The notes under the pieces are model-generated. The model ran no database searches. It was not told where the DNA came from and saw nothing but the letters and a program-made list of their open reading frames with translations. A stretch of DNA of 33,615 nucleotides from Burkholderiales bacterium (GTDB lineage: Bacteria > Pseudomonadota > Gammaproteobacteria > Burkholderiales > SG8-41), in contig JALHND010000020.1 in the NCBI GenBank assembly GCA_022843705.1, forward strand, positions 1 to 33,615, written 5' to 3'. Each line of letters begins with the position of its first letter. Within the stretch, counting starts at the first letter, position 1. Below, in pieces: positions 17,542 through 25,393 of the stretch. The translations under genes and the position numbers were made by a program.

Positions 17542-18042
17542 TCAGTAGGTTTTGTACGACAGGTACTTGCCGCTCATCACGATCTTCACGCGGTCGCCGT
17601 TGGGGTCGGGCTCGCGCTTGAGGTCCATCCTGAAGTCGATCGCGCTCATGATGCCGTCGCCGAATTCCTCATGGATCAGTTCCTTGAACGTGGTGCCGTA
17701 GACATTGACCAGCTCGTAGAAGCGGTAGATCAGCGGATCGGTGGGCACCGCCGTCGGCAGTGAACCCTTGTACGGCACCTGCTGCAGCAACAGCACCGCG
17801 TACGGCGGCAGTCCGAGCAGCTTGCCGGCAGCCTCGGCCTGCGCCTTGGTCATCTGCATCTGGCCGAGCAGAGCGGCAGTTGTCCACTCCTTGCTGGCGC
17901 CGACGGCCTTGGCAATCTTCGCCCAGGACAGGCCTTTCTTCAGCCTCGACTCGACCACCATCTCGGTGACATCGGTGCGTTTCATCGGCCGGCTCATGCT
18001 GGCGGCAGCCAGCAGTGCCTCGGGTGCATCATTCTTCTTCAC
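17542..18042 (-). CDS. cynS: Cyanate hydratase (cyanase)
   Basis: A 166-residue cyanase. It catalyses bicarbonate-dependent breakdown of cyanate to CO2 and carbamate, which gives ammonium and a second CO2. The N-terminal helical, HTH-like domain ('LSWAKIAKAVGASKEWTTAALLGQ') is followed by the catalytic domain. Arg107 and Glu110 in 'IYRFYELVNVYGTT' and Ser133 in 'GIMSAIDF' align with the catalytic triad Arg96/Glu99/Ser122 of the E. coli enzyme. The C-terminus 'GKYLSYKTY' is typical. The start is a GTG at 18042 with AAGGAGA well spaced upstream, making it about ten residues longer at the N-terminus than the E. coli protein. It ends a cynABD-S operon, 48 bases after the ATPase gene. Confidence 0.96.
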   Translation of the reverse strand: MKKNDAPEALLAAASMSRPMKRTDVTEMVVESRLKKGLSWAKIAKAVGASKEWTTAALLGQMQMTKAQAEAAGKLLGLPPYAVLLLQQVPYKGSLPTAVPTDPLIYRFYELVNVYGTTFKELIHEEFGDGIMSAIDFRMDLKREPDPNGDRVKIVMSGKYLSYKTY

Positions 18043-18090
18043 GGGATTCTCCTTTTAGTCTGATTCGGGTTGAACATGCGGTGCGGCAGC

Positions 18091-18990
18091 CTATTTCACG
18101 GCCACCAATGGTTTGCCTGCCGGCGACGCGGCGGCCTCGGCCGGATCCAGGCCCGGCGTCACCAGCGGCGGATGCCTCGGGTCGTGGTTTACGGCATCTC
18201 CGGCAAAGGCCTTCGAGCGGTCCACCAGGAAGTCGATCAGGTGGTTGCGGATGCGGTAGTAATGAGGATGCTTGTGCAGGTCATGGCGCGTGCGGCTGCG
18301 CGGCATCGTGTTGACCACGATCTCGGCAATCTTGGCGTACGGGCCATTGGTCATCAGCACGATCTTGTCCGCCAGCAGGATGGCCTCGTCGACATCATGG
18401 GTGATCATGAACACGGTCTGCCGGGTTTCGGCGCAGATGCGCAGCACCTCCTCCTGCAGCACGCCGCGGGTCAGGGCGTCGAGGGCCGAAAACGGCTCGT
18501 CCATCAGCAGCATCTTGGGCTGGATCGACAGCGCACGCGCAATGCCGACACGCTGCTTCATGCCGCCCGACAATTCCGCAGGGCGCTTCTTTTCCGACCC
18601 CGTCAGGTTGACCAGGTCGATGTACTGCTGGCAGTGCGCGCGGACCTTGTCCTTGTCCCATTCGGGCCAGCGCGAGGATACGGCGAAGGCGATGTTGCCC
18701 ATCACCGTCAGCCAGGGCATCAGCGCATGGCTCTGGAAAATCACCGCGCGGTCGAGGCTGGGGCCATTGACCTCGCGCCCGCCGACGAACACGTAACCGG
18801 AAGAGGTCTGGTCCAGCCCGGAGAGCACATTGAGGATCGTGGTTTTGCCGCAGCCGGAATGGCCGATCAGGCAGACAAATTCACCGGGATCGACGGAAAA
18901 ATGCAGGTTCTCGAACACCGTGGTTTCGGTGCCGTCACGGCCGGTGAATTTTTTGCTGATGCCTTCGATGCGGATCAGGGGCTCGGTCAT
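18091..18990 (-). CDS. cynD: Cyanate/nitrate-type ABC transporter ATP-binding protein
   Basis: A 299-residue ABC ATPase with Walker A 'GHSGCGKTT' (about residues 43-51), Q-loop 'VIFQSHALMPWLTV', signature 'LSGGMKQR' (140-147), Walker B 'LLMDEPFSALD' and the H-loop in 'MITHDVDEA'. It belongs to the NrtD/CmpD/SsuB-like group. The last 60 or so residues extend past the usual domain and end in an Ala/Pro-rich tail. ATG 18990 was chosen over the GTG two codons upstream because GGGAG is correctly spaced only for the ATG. It begins nine bases after the permease stop. Cyanate is the inferred substrate, because cynS is next in the operon; nitrate or nitrite cannot be ruled out on family grounds alone. 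Confidence 0.88.
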   Translation of the reverse strand: MTEPLIRIEGISKKFTGRDGTETTVFENLHFSVDPGEFVCLIGHSGCGKTTILNVLSGLDQTSSGYVFVGGREVNGPSLDRAVIFQSHALMPWLTVMGNIAFAVSSRWPEWDKDKVRAHCQQYIDLVNLTGSEKKRPAELSGGMKQRVGIARALSIQPKMLLMDEPFSALDALTRGVLQEEVLRICAETRQTVFMITHDVDEAILLADKIVLMTNGPYAKIAEIVVNTMPRSRTRHDLHKHPHYYRIRNHLIDFLVDRSKAFAGDAVNHDPRHPPLVTPGLDPAEAAASPAGKPLVAVK

Positions 18991-18999
18991 GTTCACTCC

Positions 19000-19842
19000 C
19001 TATTCCGGAAACGTGACGAGTTTCGTCAGCTTCGCCATCATCAGGTCGAGCAGCATGCCGACCACGCCGATGGCCAGTATCGCCGTCATGATGTTGGTGA
19101 TCGACAGGTTGTTCCACTCATTCCAAACGAAGTAACCGATGCCGGTGCCGCCGACCAGCATTTCCGCGGCAACGATCACCAGCCAGGCAATACTGATGGA
19201 AATGCGCATGCCGGTCATGATCGTCGGCGCGGCGGCCGGCAGGATCACCCGGAAGGCGGTGCGGAACGACCCGACCTCCAGCGTGCGCGCAACGTTCAGC
19301 CACTCACGGCGCACGCTGGCAACGCCAAACGCGGTATTGATCAGCATTGGCCACACCGAGCAGATGAAAATCACGAAAATCGCCGAAACCGCACTGTCCT
19401 TCAGCGTGAACAGCGCCAGCGGCATCCACGCCAGCGGCGAGATCGGCTTCAGCACCTGGATGAACGGATCCAGCGCGCGGTACACCGTCGGCGACATGCC
19501 GATCAGGAAGCCCAGCGGCACCGCGACCAGCGCCGCCAGCAGGTAACCGGCCAGCACGCGGCCGATCGAATAACCGAGCTGGATGCCGATGCCCTTGTCA
19601 TTGGGCCCGCGGTCGTAGAACGGATCACTCAGGTGCTCCCCGATCTTCCTGCCGAAATCCGCCGGGGACGGGAATGCCGACTTCTGCCCGGTAGCCGCCG
19701 CCGCGCCGACCAGCGCGGCATACTCCGAATCCACCGTCTGCGCCGCCGTTTTGGGCAGGGTCAGCGCATGCCACACGCCGATCATCCCCAGCAGGATCAG
19801 CAGCGACAGCAGCGGCGCCCCCCAGCTTTTCAGTCGGCTCAT
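19000..19842 (-). CDS. cynB: Cyanate/nitrate-type ABC transporter permease
   Basis: A 280-residue inner-membrane permease of the NrtB/CmpB/SsuC group. A first hydrophobic span 'SLLILLGMIGVWHAL' is followed by a periplasmic stretch of about 70 residues. The remaining spans include 'VLAGYLLAALVAVPLGFLIG' and 'AIFVIFICSVWPMLINTAFG'. The cytoplasmic EAA-type loop 'GSFRTAFRVILPAAAPTIMTG' contacts the ATPase. 'AWLVIVAAEMLVGGTGIGYFV' is characteristic of nitrate, bicarbonate and cyanate importers. I set the start at 19842, with AAGGGG six bases upstream; the ORF-track start is too early. It lies 28 bases after the binding-protein stop. Confidence 0.88.
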   Translation of the reverse strand: MSRLKSWGAPLLSLLILLGMIGVWHALTLPKTAAQTVDSEYAALVGAAAATGQKSAFPSPADFGRKIGEHLSDPFYDRGPNDKGIGIQLGYSIGRVLAGYLLAALVAVPLGFLIGMSPTVYRALDPFIQVLKPISPLAWMPLALFTLKDSAVSAIFVIFICSVWPMLINTAFGVASVRREWLNVARTLEVGSFRTAFRVILPAAAPTIMTGMRISISIAWLVIVAAEMLVGGTGIGYFVWNEWNNLSITNIMTAILAIGVVGMLLDLMMAKLTKLVTFPE

Positions 19843-19870
19843 CGCCATCCCCTTTCGCGCCTCACCGGCC

Positions 19871-21235
19871 TCAACGCTTGATCGCGAAACTGGCGAGATA
19901 GGCATCCGGCTTGGCCGGGTCGAACTCCTTGCCCATCACGCTGAATTTCTTGGTCGTGGTGGTCGGCGGCTTCATGCCGACCTCCTTCATCAGCCTCATC
20001 GCATCGGTGGCGAGGAACACTTCGCGTGCGACCTTGGCGTAATCGACGTCACCCTTCAACTGGCCCCATCGTTTCATCTGGGTCATGATCCAGATCGCAA
20101 AGGAATGCCAGGGGAAGGGGTCGAAATCGATGCGGTTCGGATCCTTGCGCACGTTGCCCAGACCGTCGGCAAACGTCCCGGTGAGCACCTGCTCGACCAC
20201 GGTCACCGGCTGGTTCAGATAATTCGCCGGGGCAATGGCCTCCGCGATCTGCTTGCGGTTTTCCTGTTTAGACGCAAACGCCGTGGCTTCCATGATCGCC
20301 TTCAGCAGCGCGCGGTAGGTATTCGGCATCTTGGTCACAAACTCCCTGCTCGCCGCAAACGCGCAGCAGGGATGCCCCGCCCAGATGTCCTTGGTCAGCG
20401 TGTGGATGTAACCGACTCCGTCGTACACCGCGCGCTGGTTGACCGGATCCGACGCGAGGAAACCGTCGATGTTGTCGGCGCGCAAGTTGGCCACCATCTC
20501 GGGTGGCGGCACCGAGCGGATCTGCACGTCCCTGTCCGGATCCAGGCCGTGTTCGGCAAGGAAATAACGCAGCAGGTAGTTGTGCATCGAATAATCGAAG
20601 GGCACTGCGAACTTGAAACCCTTCCATGATTTCGGGTCGCGCTTGTCCTTGTGTTTGATCGCCAGCGTGATCGCCTGGCCGTTGATGTTCTCCACCGCAG
20701 GCATGGTGTACGGAATCGGGCTGGACCCCACGCCCAGCGATATCGCCAGCGGCATCGGCGAGAGCATGTGCGCGGCGTCGTATTCCTTGTTCAGGGTCTT
20801 GTCGCGGATCACTGCCCAGCCGGCGGTCTTGACCACGTCGACGTTCAGACCCTGGCGCGCATAAAAGCCCATCGGCTGCGACATGATGATCGGTGTGGCG
20901 CAGGTGATGGGAATGAAACCGACCTTGAGTGAGGTTTTTTCCAGGTTGCCGCTCTGCGCAAAAGCCTCTTTCGCCATGCCCAGCGGGAAAAACGTGGAAA
21001 TCGCCGCCATTGCGGTGCTGGCACCCACTGCATTGAGGAAGCGCCGCCGCGTTGCATCGTGGGGAAACAGCGCGCGCATCACCGCCGCCTCGACGACGCG
21101 ATTGCCCAGCGCTTCGCTGTCCGCCGTCCGGGATGCCAGGTCAGCCTGATGCGCGGCTTCGTCCGTGTGCCGGCCGCAGGAGCAGCCGCGGGTCAGGGAC
21201 GTGCTGGCGTCGAAGGGATCCTTGAATGCAGACAT
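19871..21235 (-). CDS. cynA: Cyanate/nitrate-type ABC transporter substrate-binding protein (CynA/NrtA/CmpA-like)
   Basis: A 454-residue binding protein of the CmpA/NrtA family. Core motifs are 'LKVGFIPITCATPIIMSQPMGFYARQGLNVDVVKTAGW', 'EYDAAHMLSPMPLAIS', 'SWKGFKFAVPFDYSMHNYLLRYFLAEHGLDP', 'GFLASDPVNQRAVYDGVGYI' and 'DIWAGHPCCAFAA'. A twin-arginine signal (RRRFL, residues 63-67, followed by a hydrophobic stretch) suggests Tat export. It is preceded by an unusual extension of about 60 residues with 'GCSCGRH'. AAGGAG eight bases upstream supports start 21235; a shorter start at Met53 would give an ordinary Tat signal. It heads the operon behind a candidate sigma-54 promoter. Cyanate specificity is inferred from cynS. 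Confidence 0.87.
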   Translation of the reverse strand: MSAFKDPFDASTSLTRGCSCGRHTDEAAHQADLASRTADSEALGNRVVEAAVMRALFPHDATRRRFLNAVGASTAMAAISTFFPLGMAKEAFAQSGNLEKTSLKVGFIPITCATPIIMSQPMGFYARQGLNVDVVKTAGWAVIRDKTLNKEYDAAHMLSPMPLAISLGVGSSPIPYTMPAVENINGQAITLAIKHKDKRDPKSWKGFKFAVPFDYSMHNYLLRYFLAEHGLDPDRDVQIRSVPPPEMVANLRADNIDGFLASDPVNQRAVYDGVGYIHTLTKDIWAGHPCCAFAASREFVTKMPNTYRALLKAIMEATAFASKQENRKQIAEAIAPANYLNQPVTVVEQVLTGTFADGLGNVRKDPNRIDFDPFPWHSFAIWIMTQMKRWGQLKGDVDYAKVAREVFLATDAMRLMKEVGMKPPTTTTKKFSVMGKEFDPAKPDAYLASFAIKR

Positions 21236-21275
21236 GGTCGGTTCTCCTTGAAGGGTGTTTTTCCGTCTTCCCTTA

Positions 21276-21293
21276 TTGCAGCAAGCGTGCCAA
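21276..21293 (-). promoter_or_regulatory. Sigma-54 (RpoN) promoter of the cyn operon
   Basis: On the minus strand the sequence is TTGGCACGCTTGCTGCAA, against the consensus TGGCAC-N5-TTGC. The invariant GG and GC are exactly ten bases apart, and only one conserved base differs (CTGC for TTGC). Transcription would begin near 21267, giving a leader of about 30 bases that includes the cynA ribosome-binding site. Confidence 0.75.
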
Positions 21294-21402
21294 CCTCCGC
21301 CAGCGCCGGAAAATTGTCTGCAACCGCATGTTTAACAATGAAAATTTCATCTGTCACGGAAATCGCCGCAGCGTCATGGAAGCCGCAATAGGATCGGAAA
21401 CA

Positions 21403-21459
21403 GTGCGCAGCGCGCCACGTTACGGTGCGCATTCGCACTCCCGCGGCGCATTACGCACC
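21403..21459. promoter_or_regulatory. Cluster of GTGCG/CGCAC inverted repeats, possible regulator sites
   Basis: GTGCG-CATT-CGCAC (21425-21438) is a perfect inverted repeat, and GGCGC-ATTAC-GCACC (21445-21459) an imperfect one. GCCACGTTACGGTGC (21414-21428) resembles the NtrC pattern GCACC-N5-GGTGC in its right half only. The cluster lies about 140-190 bases upstream of the predicted sigma-54 start site, a normal enhancer distance. The regulator is unknown. Confidence 0.35.
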
Positions 21460-21523
21460 ATCCCGGCGCGCCTCGTCGTGTTGCGCCCGCGGATGCGATA
21501 ATCCGCAGCCATAACAACAACGA

Positions 21524-23149
21524 GTGTCCAACGTGAGCATTACGCTGCGCCCCCTGTTGATCGCCCTCCTCTGCCTGGCCTGGTTGCTGCCCGGGCTGGT
21601 AGCCCACGATCCCTGGAAACCCGACGAGGCCTACACCTTCGGTGTGGTATACGAAATCCTGAAGGGCGGCAGCTGGGTGATTCCGCAGATTGCCGGCGAG
21701 ACCTTCCTCGAAAAACCGCCGCTGTTTCATCTGACGGCCGCAGCCAGCGCCTGGCTGTTTTCCCCGATCCTGCCGCTGCACGACGGTGCGCGGCTGGTGG
21801 CGGGACTGTGGATCGGATTGGCGCTGCTGTTCAGCGCACTCGCATCACGCGAACTGAACGGCCCGCGCCACGGCCTCACCGCAGTGCTGCTCCTGCTCGG
21901 CTGCCTCGGACTGGTCGTGCGCGGGCACCAGCTGATTGTCGACGTCGCCGCGCTGGCCGGATTTGCGATGGCCTACTACGGCGCCGCACTGGCGCTGCGC
22001 CGCGCCGCGCCCGGCGGCTTCTGGCTGGGCACCGCCTGCGGCCTGGTCTTCATGACCCAGGGCATCCCCGAAGCCGTGATCATCGTGGTCATCGCCCTGC
22101 TGCTGCCGGTGGCCGCCCGGCCGTGGCGCAAACCGCACCATGTCGTGACACTGGCGGTCGCCGCCGCAGCTGCGCTGCCCTGGCTGCTGCTGTGGCCCTT
22201 GCTGCTGCTGCAACGTGATCCCGCCCTCTTCGCCGCCTGGCTGCAAGGCGCAAATCTCGCCCGTTTTTTCGGCACCCGCGACATGCTGGCCGGCCTCGCC
22301 TACTATCTGCGCACCCTGCCCTGGTACGCCTTTCCGGTATGGCCCCTGGCCCTGTGGGCCCTGTGGCGTGCCCGCCGCGGCGGACAGATCGGCTCACCGG
22401 CCATCATGCTGCCCGCGCTCGGTTTCACAGTGACGCTGCTGATGCTCGGCAGCGCGGCGGAATCGCGCGAGCTCTATGCCCTGCCGATGCTGGTGCCACT
22501 GGCACTGCTGGCGGTTCCCGGCGTCGACCCCTTGCGGCGCGGCGCGGCCAATGGCTGGTACTGGTTCAGCGTGATGGCTTTCACCTTCTTCATCGCCGTC
22601 GGCTGGTTCTACTGGGGCGCACTGGAACTCGGAACCCCGGCACGGCTGCATGCCCATTTGCACACCATACGCCCCGGCTATGATTTTGGTTTCGGGGCAC
22701 TGCCGTTCATGCTCGGCCTGGCCTACACCGCCGCCTGGTTCACGCTGGTCGCAAAACTGCCGCGCAGTCCGGAACGGCCGCTGGCCATCTGGGCCGGCGG
22801 CCTCACCGCGGTCTGGGCATTGCTTGCCACGCTGTTCATCGGCTGGGTCGATACCACCAAAAGCTACCGCTCGGTGATCAACGACATGCAACGCGCAATG
22901 CCGGCCCAGTACCGCTGCCTGGCCAGCCGCGATCTCGGTGAAGCACAGCGCGCGATGCTGCATTATTTTGCGGACATCCGCTCCGAGCGGCTGGAATCAA
23001 GGCCGCAGTCCGCCTGCGACCTGCTGCTGGTCCAGGGCCTGCCGCTGGACGAAACCGTGCTGCCGCCGGAATGGAAAAAAATCTGGGAAGGACACCGTCC
23101 CGGTGACAAGGACGAGCGCCTGCGGCTGTACCGCCGGCAGCAGAATTGA
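21524..23149 (+). CDS. ArnT-like integral membrane glycosyltransferase (GT39/GT83-type)
   Basis: A membrane protein of about 541 residues, in the family of lipid A aminoarabinose transferase ArnT and protein mannosyltransferases. After the first span, the periplasmic loop 'HDPWKPDEAYTFGVVYEI' carries the catalytic-type Asp-Glu pair (residues 34-35), and 'ETFLEKPPLFHLTAAASAWLF' is the second conserved block. Roughly a dozen spans follow, then a soluble tail of about 85 residues. Such enzymes transfer a sugar from a polyprenyl-phosphate donor to a lipid or protein acceptor on the periplasmic side; the acceptor here is unknown. Two GTG codons (21524 and 21533) are possible starts and neither has a strong ribosome-binding site. 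hslO follows ten bases after the stop. Confidence 0.8.
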   Translation: MSNVSITLRPLLIALLCLAWLLPGLVAHDPWKPDEAYTFGVVYEILKGGSWVIPQIAGETFLEKPPLFHLTAAASAWLFSPILPLHDGARLVAGLWIGLALLFSALASRELNGPRHGLTAVLLLLGCLGLVVRGHQLIVDVAALAGFAMAYYGAALALRRAAPGGFWLGTACGLVFMTQGIPEAVIIVVIALLLPVAARPWRKPHHVVTLAVAAAAALPWLLLWPLLLLQRDPALFAAWLQGANLARFFGTRDMLAGLAYYLRTLPWYAFPVWPLALWALWRARRGGQIGSPAIMLPALGFTVTLLMLGSAAESRELYALPMLVPLALLAVPGVDPLRRGAANGWYWFSVMAFTFFIAVGWFYWGALELGTPARLHAHLHTIRPGYDFGFGALPFMLGLAYTAAWFTLVAKLPRSPERPLAIWAGGLTAVWALLATLFIGWVDTTKSYRSVINDMQRAMPAQYRCLASRDLGEAQRAMLHYFADIRSERLESRPQSACDLLLVQGLPLDETVLPPEWKKIWEGHRPGDKDERLRLYRRQQN

Positions 23150-23159
23150 TGAACGGCGG

Positions 23160-24029
23160 ATGAGCGATACCCTGCAGCGTTTCCTTTTCGAGCACGCGCC
23201 GATCCGCGGCGAATTCGTGCAGCTCGCGGCCACCTGGCAGGCCGTCACCGGACGCCACGACTACCCGCCGCCGCTGCGCCGCGCGCTCGGCGAACTGATG
23301 GCCGCCGGCGCGCTGCTCGCCGCCACGCTCAAGTTCGACGGCCGGCTGCTGCTGCAGATGCATGGTGACGGGCCGGTGAAACTGGTGGTCGTCGAATGCG
23401 GCGCCGGCCACGCCATGCGTGCCACTGCAAAATGGGAAGGCGAAGTCCCCGACGGACCACTGCGCGCCCTGCTCGGCAACGGGCGCTTTGCCATCAGCCT
23501 CCTGCCGGATTCCGGGCAGCAGGGTTACCAGGGCGTGGTCGACCTTGATGCCGACAGCATTGCCGCCGCCTTCGAGCACTACATGGCCACCTCCGAGCAG
23601 ATCGAAACCCGTCTCTGGCTCGCCTGCGACGACAGCCGCGCCGCCGGCCTGCTGATCCAGAAACTGCCGGAACAGAAGACGGCGGATGCCGACGCCTGGC
23701 CGCGCATCGGCCACCTTGCCGCCACAGTGCAGCCGCAGGAACTGCTGACACTCGCGCCGCAGACCCTTCTGCGCCGCCTGTTTCACGAGGAAGACCTGCG
23801 CGTGTTCGAACCGAAACCGGTGTATTTCCGCTGCTCCTGTTCGCCGGAACGCGTGGCCGGCATGCTGCGCATGCTCGGACGGGATGAAGTACACAGCGTG
23901 ATCGCCGAACGCGGCGAAGTCGAGGTGCGCTGCGAGTTCTGCAACCGGCGCTACACCTTTGATGCCGTCGACAGTGAACAGATCTTTGCCGCCGCATCCC
24001 CGACTCCGGCAGACCCCACCCGGCACTGA
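23160..24029 (+). CDS. hslO: Hsp33 redox-regulated chaperone
   Basis: A 289-residue Hsp33. The N-terminal part begins 'SDTLQRFLFEHAPIRGEFVQL', as in the family. The C-terminal zinc switch is Cys225-x-Cys227 ('RCSCSPERV') followed after 30 residues by Cys258-x-x-Cys261 ('CEFCNRRY'), matching CXC-X(27-32)-CXXC. In reducing conditions the cysteines hold zinc; oxidation releases it, forms disulfides and activates the holdase that protects unfolding cytoplasmic proteins. Start 23160 is chosen because homology begins there; the ORF-track frame upstream lies within the glycosyltransferase gene. The ten-base spacing suggests co-transcription with it. Confidence 0.96.
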   Translation: MSDTLQRFLFEHAPIRGEFVQLAATWQAVTGRHDYPPPLRRALGELMAAGALLAATLKFDGRLLLQMHGDGPVKLVVVECGAGHAMRATAKWEGEVPDGPLRALLGNGRFAISLLPDSGQQGYQGVVDLDADSIAAAFEHYMATSEQIETRLWLACDDSRAAGLLIQKLPEQKTADADAWPRIGHLAATVQPQELLTLAPQTLLRRLFHEEDLRVFEPKPVYFRCSCSPERVAGMLRMLGRDEVHSVIAERGEVEVRCEFCNRRYTFDAVDSEQIFAAASPTPADPTRH

Positions 24030-24033
24030 TCGG

Positions 24034-24052
24034 GATGCCGCATCGCGGCATC
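24034..24052 (+). terminator. Hairpin after hslO, weak terminator candidate
   Basis: Perfect arms GATGCCGC and GCGGCATC enclose an ATC loop five bases after the hslO stop. No T-run follows, so intrinsic termination is doubtful; it may protect the 3' end of the transcript. Confidence 0.4.
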
Positions 24053-24158
24053 GCCTCGACACTGTCATGGGTCGGGCGTAAACTTTGTCCTCCCCCTGAT
24101 TGCCCGCCCCGCACTTTGGCAATTTATTGTTTAAAATCAATGACTTACGGAGAATCTC

Positions 24159-25349
24159 ATGGTAAATGGACGCGAAGTGGTCGTATTGAGCGGCGTGCGT
24201 ACGGCGATTGGTGATTACGGCGGCGCATTAAAAGATGTCGCGCCCACCGAACTCGCCGGGCAGGTGGTCAAGGAAGCCGTCAACCGTGCCAAGCTCGATC
24301 CGAAACAGGTCGGACAGCTGGTGTTCGGCAACGTGATCCACGGCGAAGCGAAAGACATGTATTTCTCGCGTGTCGCCTGCATCAAGGGCGGATTGCCGCA
24401 GGAAACCACCGCACTCACCGTCAACCGCCTCTGCGGCAGCGGCCTGCAGGCGATTGTCTCCGCGGCGCAGGGCATCATGCTCGGCGACTGCGATGCCGCC
24501 GTCGGCGGCGGCGCCGAATCGATGAGCCGCGGCGGTTACCTGATGCCCAGCCTGCGCTGGGGCCAGCGCATGAGCGACGGCAATGTCATCGACATGATGG
24601 TCGGCGCGCTGACCGACCCCTTCGACACCGTGCACATGGGCATCACCGCGGAAAATATCGCCGCGCAATGGAAGATCGGCCGCGAGCAGCAGGATGAATT
24701 CGCCGTCGAGAGCCATCGCCGCGCGCTGAACGCCATCGACAAGGGGTATTTCAAGGACCAGATCCTGCCGGTCGAACTGAAGACGCGCAAAGGCACGACA
24801 CTGTTCGACAAGGACGAACATCCCCGCGCCGACGTCACCCTTGAAGGTCTCGCCAAGCTGCGCGCGGTGTTCAAGAAGGAAGGCGGCTCGGTCACCGCCG
24901 GCAACGCCTCGGGCATCAACGACGGCGCCGCCGCCGTGGTGATGATGGAAAAGGAAGCCGCGAAGAAGGCCGGCCTCAAGCCGATGGCGCGGCTGGTGTC
25001 ATACGGCCTGGCCGGCGTCGACCCCAAGATCATGGGCATCGGCCCGGTGCCGGCGGTGCAGAACGCGCTCAGACGCGCCGGGCTCAAGATCGAGGACATG
25101 GATGTCATCGAATCGAACGAGGCCTTCGCGGTACAGGCGCTGGCGGTGTCCTGCGACCTGAAACTGGACCCCAAAAAAACCAATCCCAACGGCGGCGCAG
25201 TGGGCCTCGGCCATCCGATCGGCGCCACCGGTGCGATCCTTACCGTCAAGGCGCTGTATGAACTGCAGCGCACCGGCGGCAAATACGCGCTGGTGACCAT
25301 GTGCATCGGCGGCGGCCAGGGTATCGCTGCGGTGTTCGAACGCCTGTAA
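24159..25349 (+). CDS. Acetyl-CoA acetyltransferase / beta-ketothiolase, BktB-like
   Basis: A 396-residue thiolase. The acyl-accepting Cys92 lies in 'NRLCGSGLQAIVSAAQ', the active-site 'SNEAFAVQA' loop follows, and His352 ('GLGHPIGATGA') and Cys382 ('CIGGGQG') complete the catalytic set. 'GNVIHGEAKDMYFSRVA' and 'LVSYGLAGVDPKIMGIGPVPA' closely resemble the BktB ketothiolase of Cupriavidus, which condenses acetyl-CoA with acetyl- or propionyl-CoA for polyhydroxyalkanoate synthesis and also works in acyl-CoA breakdown. GGAGA lies upstream of the ATG. It stands alone, with a terminator behind it and no pha genes nearby, so the direction and pathway are not settled. Confidence 0.93.
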   Translation: MVNGREVVVLSGVRTAIGDYGGALKDVAPTELAGQVVKEAVNRAKLDPKQVGQLVFGNVIHGEAKDMYFSRVACIKGGLPQETTALTVNRLCGSGLQAIVSAAQGIMLGDCDAAVGGGAESMSRGGYLMPSLRWGQRMSDGNVIDMMVGALTDPFDTVHMGITAENIAAQWKIGREQQDEFAVESHRRALNAIDKGYFKDQILPVELKTRKGTTLFDKDEHPRADVTLEGLAKLRAVFKKEGGSVTAGNASGINDGAAAVVMMEKEAAKKAGLKPMARLVSYGLAGVDPKIMGIGPVPAVQNALRRAGLKIEDMDVIESNEAFAVQALAVSCDLKLDPKKTNPNGGAVGLGHPIGATGAILTVKALYELQRTGGKYALVTMCIGGGQGIAAVFERL

Positions 25350-25365
25350 ACGAGACTTCCGTCAC

Positions 25366-25393
25366 AAAAACGCCGCTTCAAGCGGCGTTTTTT
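25366..25393 (+). terminator. Rho-independent terminator after the thiolase
   Basis: AAAAACGCCGCT and AGCGGCGTTTTT form a stem with a TCA loop that runs into a T-run, 16 bases after the thiolase stop. The A-run on the left makes it potentially bidirectional. Confidence 0.9.

Larger units (their letters stand above)
21236..21523. other. Divergent intergenic region between cynA and the ArnT-like gene
   Basis: This 288-base gap is one of the longest in the window. It holds the candidate sigma-54 promoter of the cyn operon and a cluster of GTGCG/CGCAC inverted repeats at 21403-21459. The stretch 21325-21355 is AT-rich (GTTTAACAATGAAAATTTC). No gene is seen in it. Confidence 0.7.

Noticed and set aside
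18070-19881. 603-residue plus-strand ORF opposite cynD and cynB
   Set aside because: Same reason: both sense genes have full ABC motifs, and the antisense product is low-complexity in Arg, His and Gln.
12888-21235. One continuous cyn-dct-GGT operon
   Set aside because: All genes share a strand, but the hairpin with T-run at 17468-17516 argues for at least partial transcriptional separation, so I list two units.
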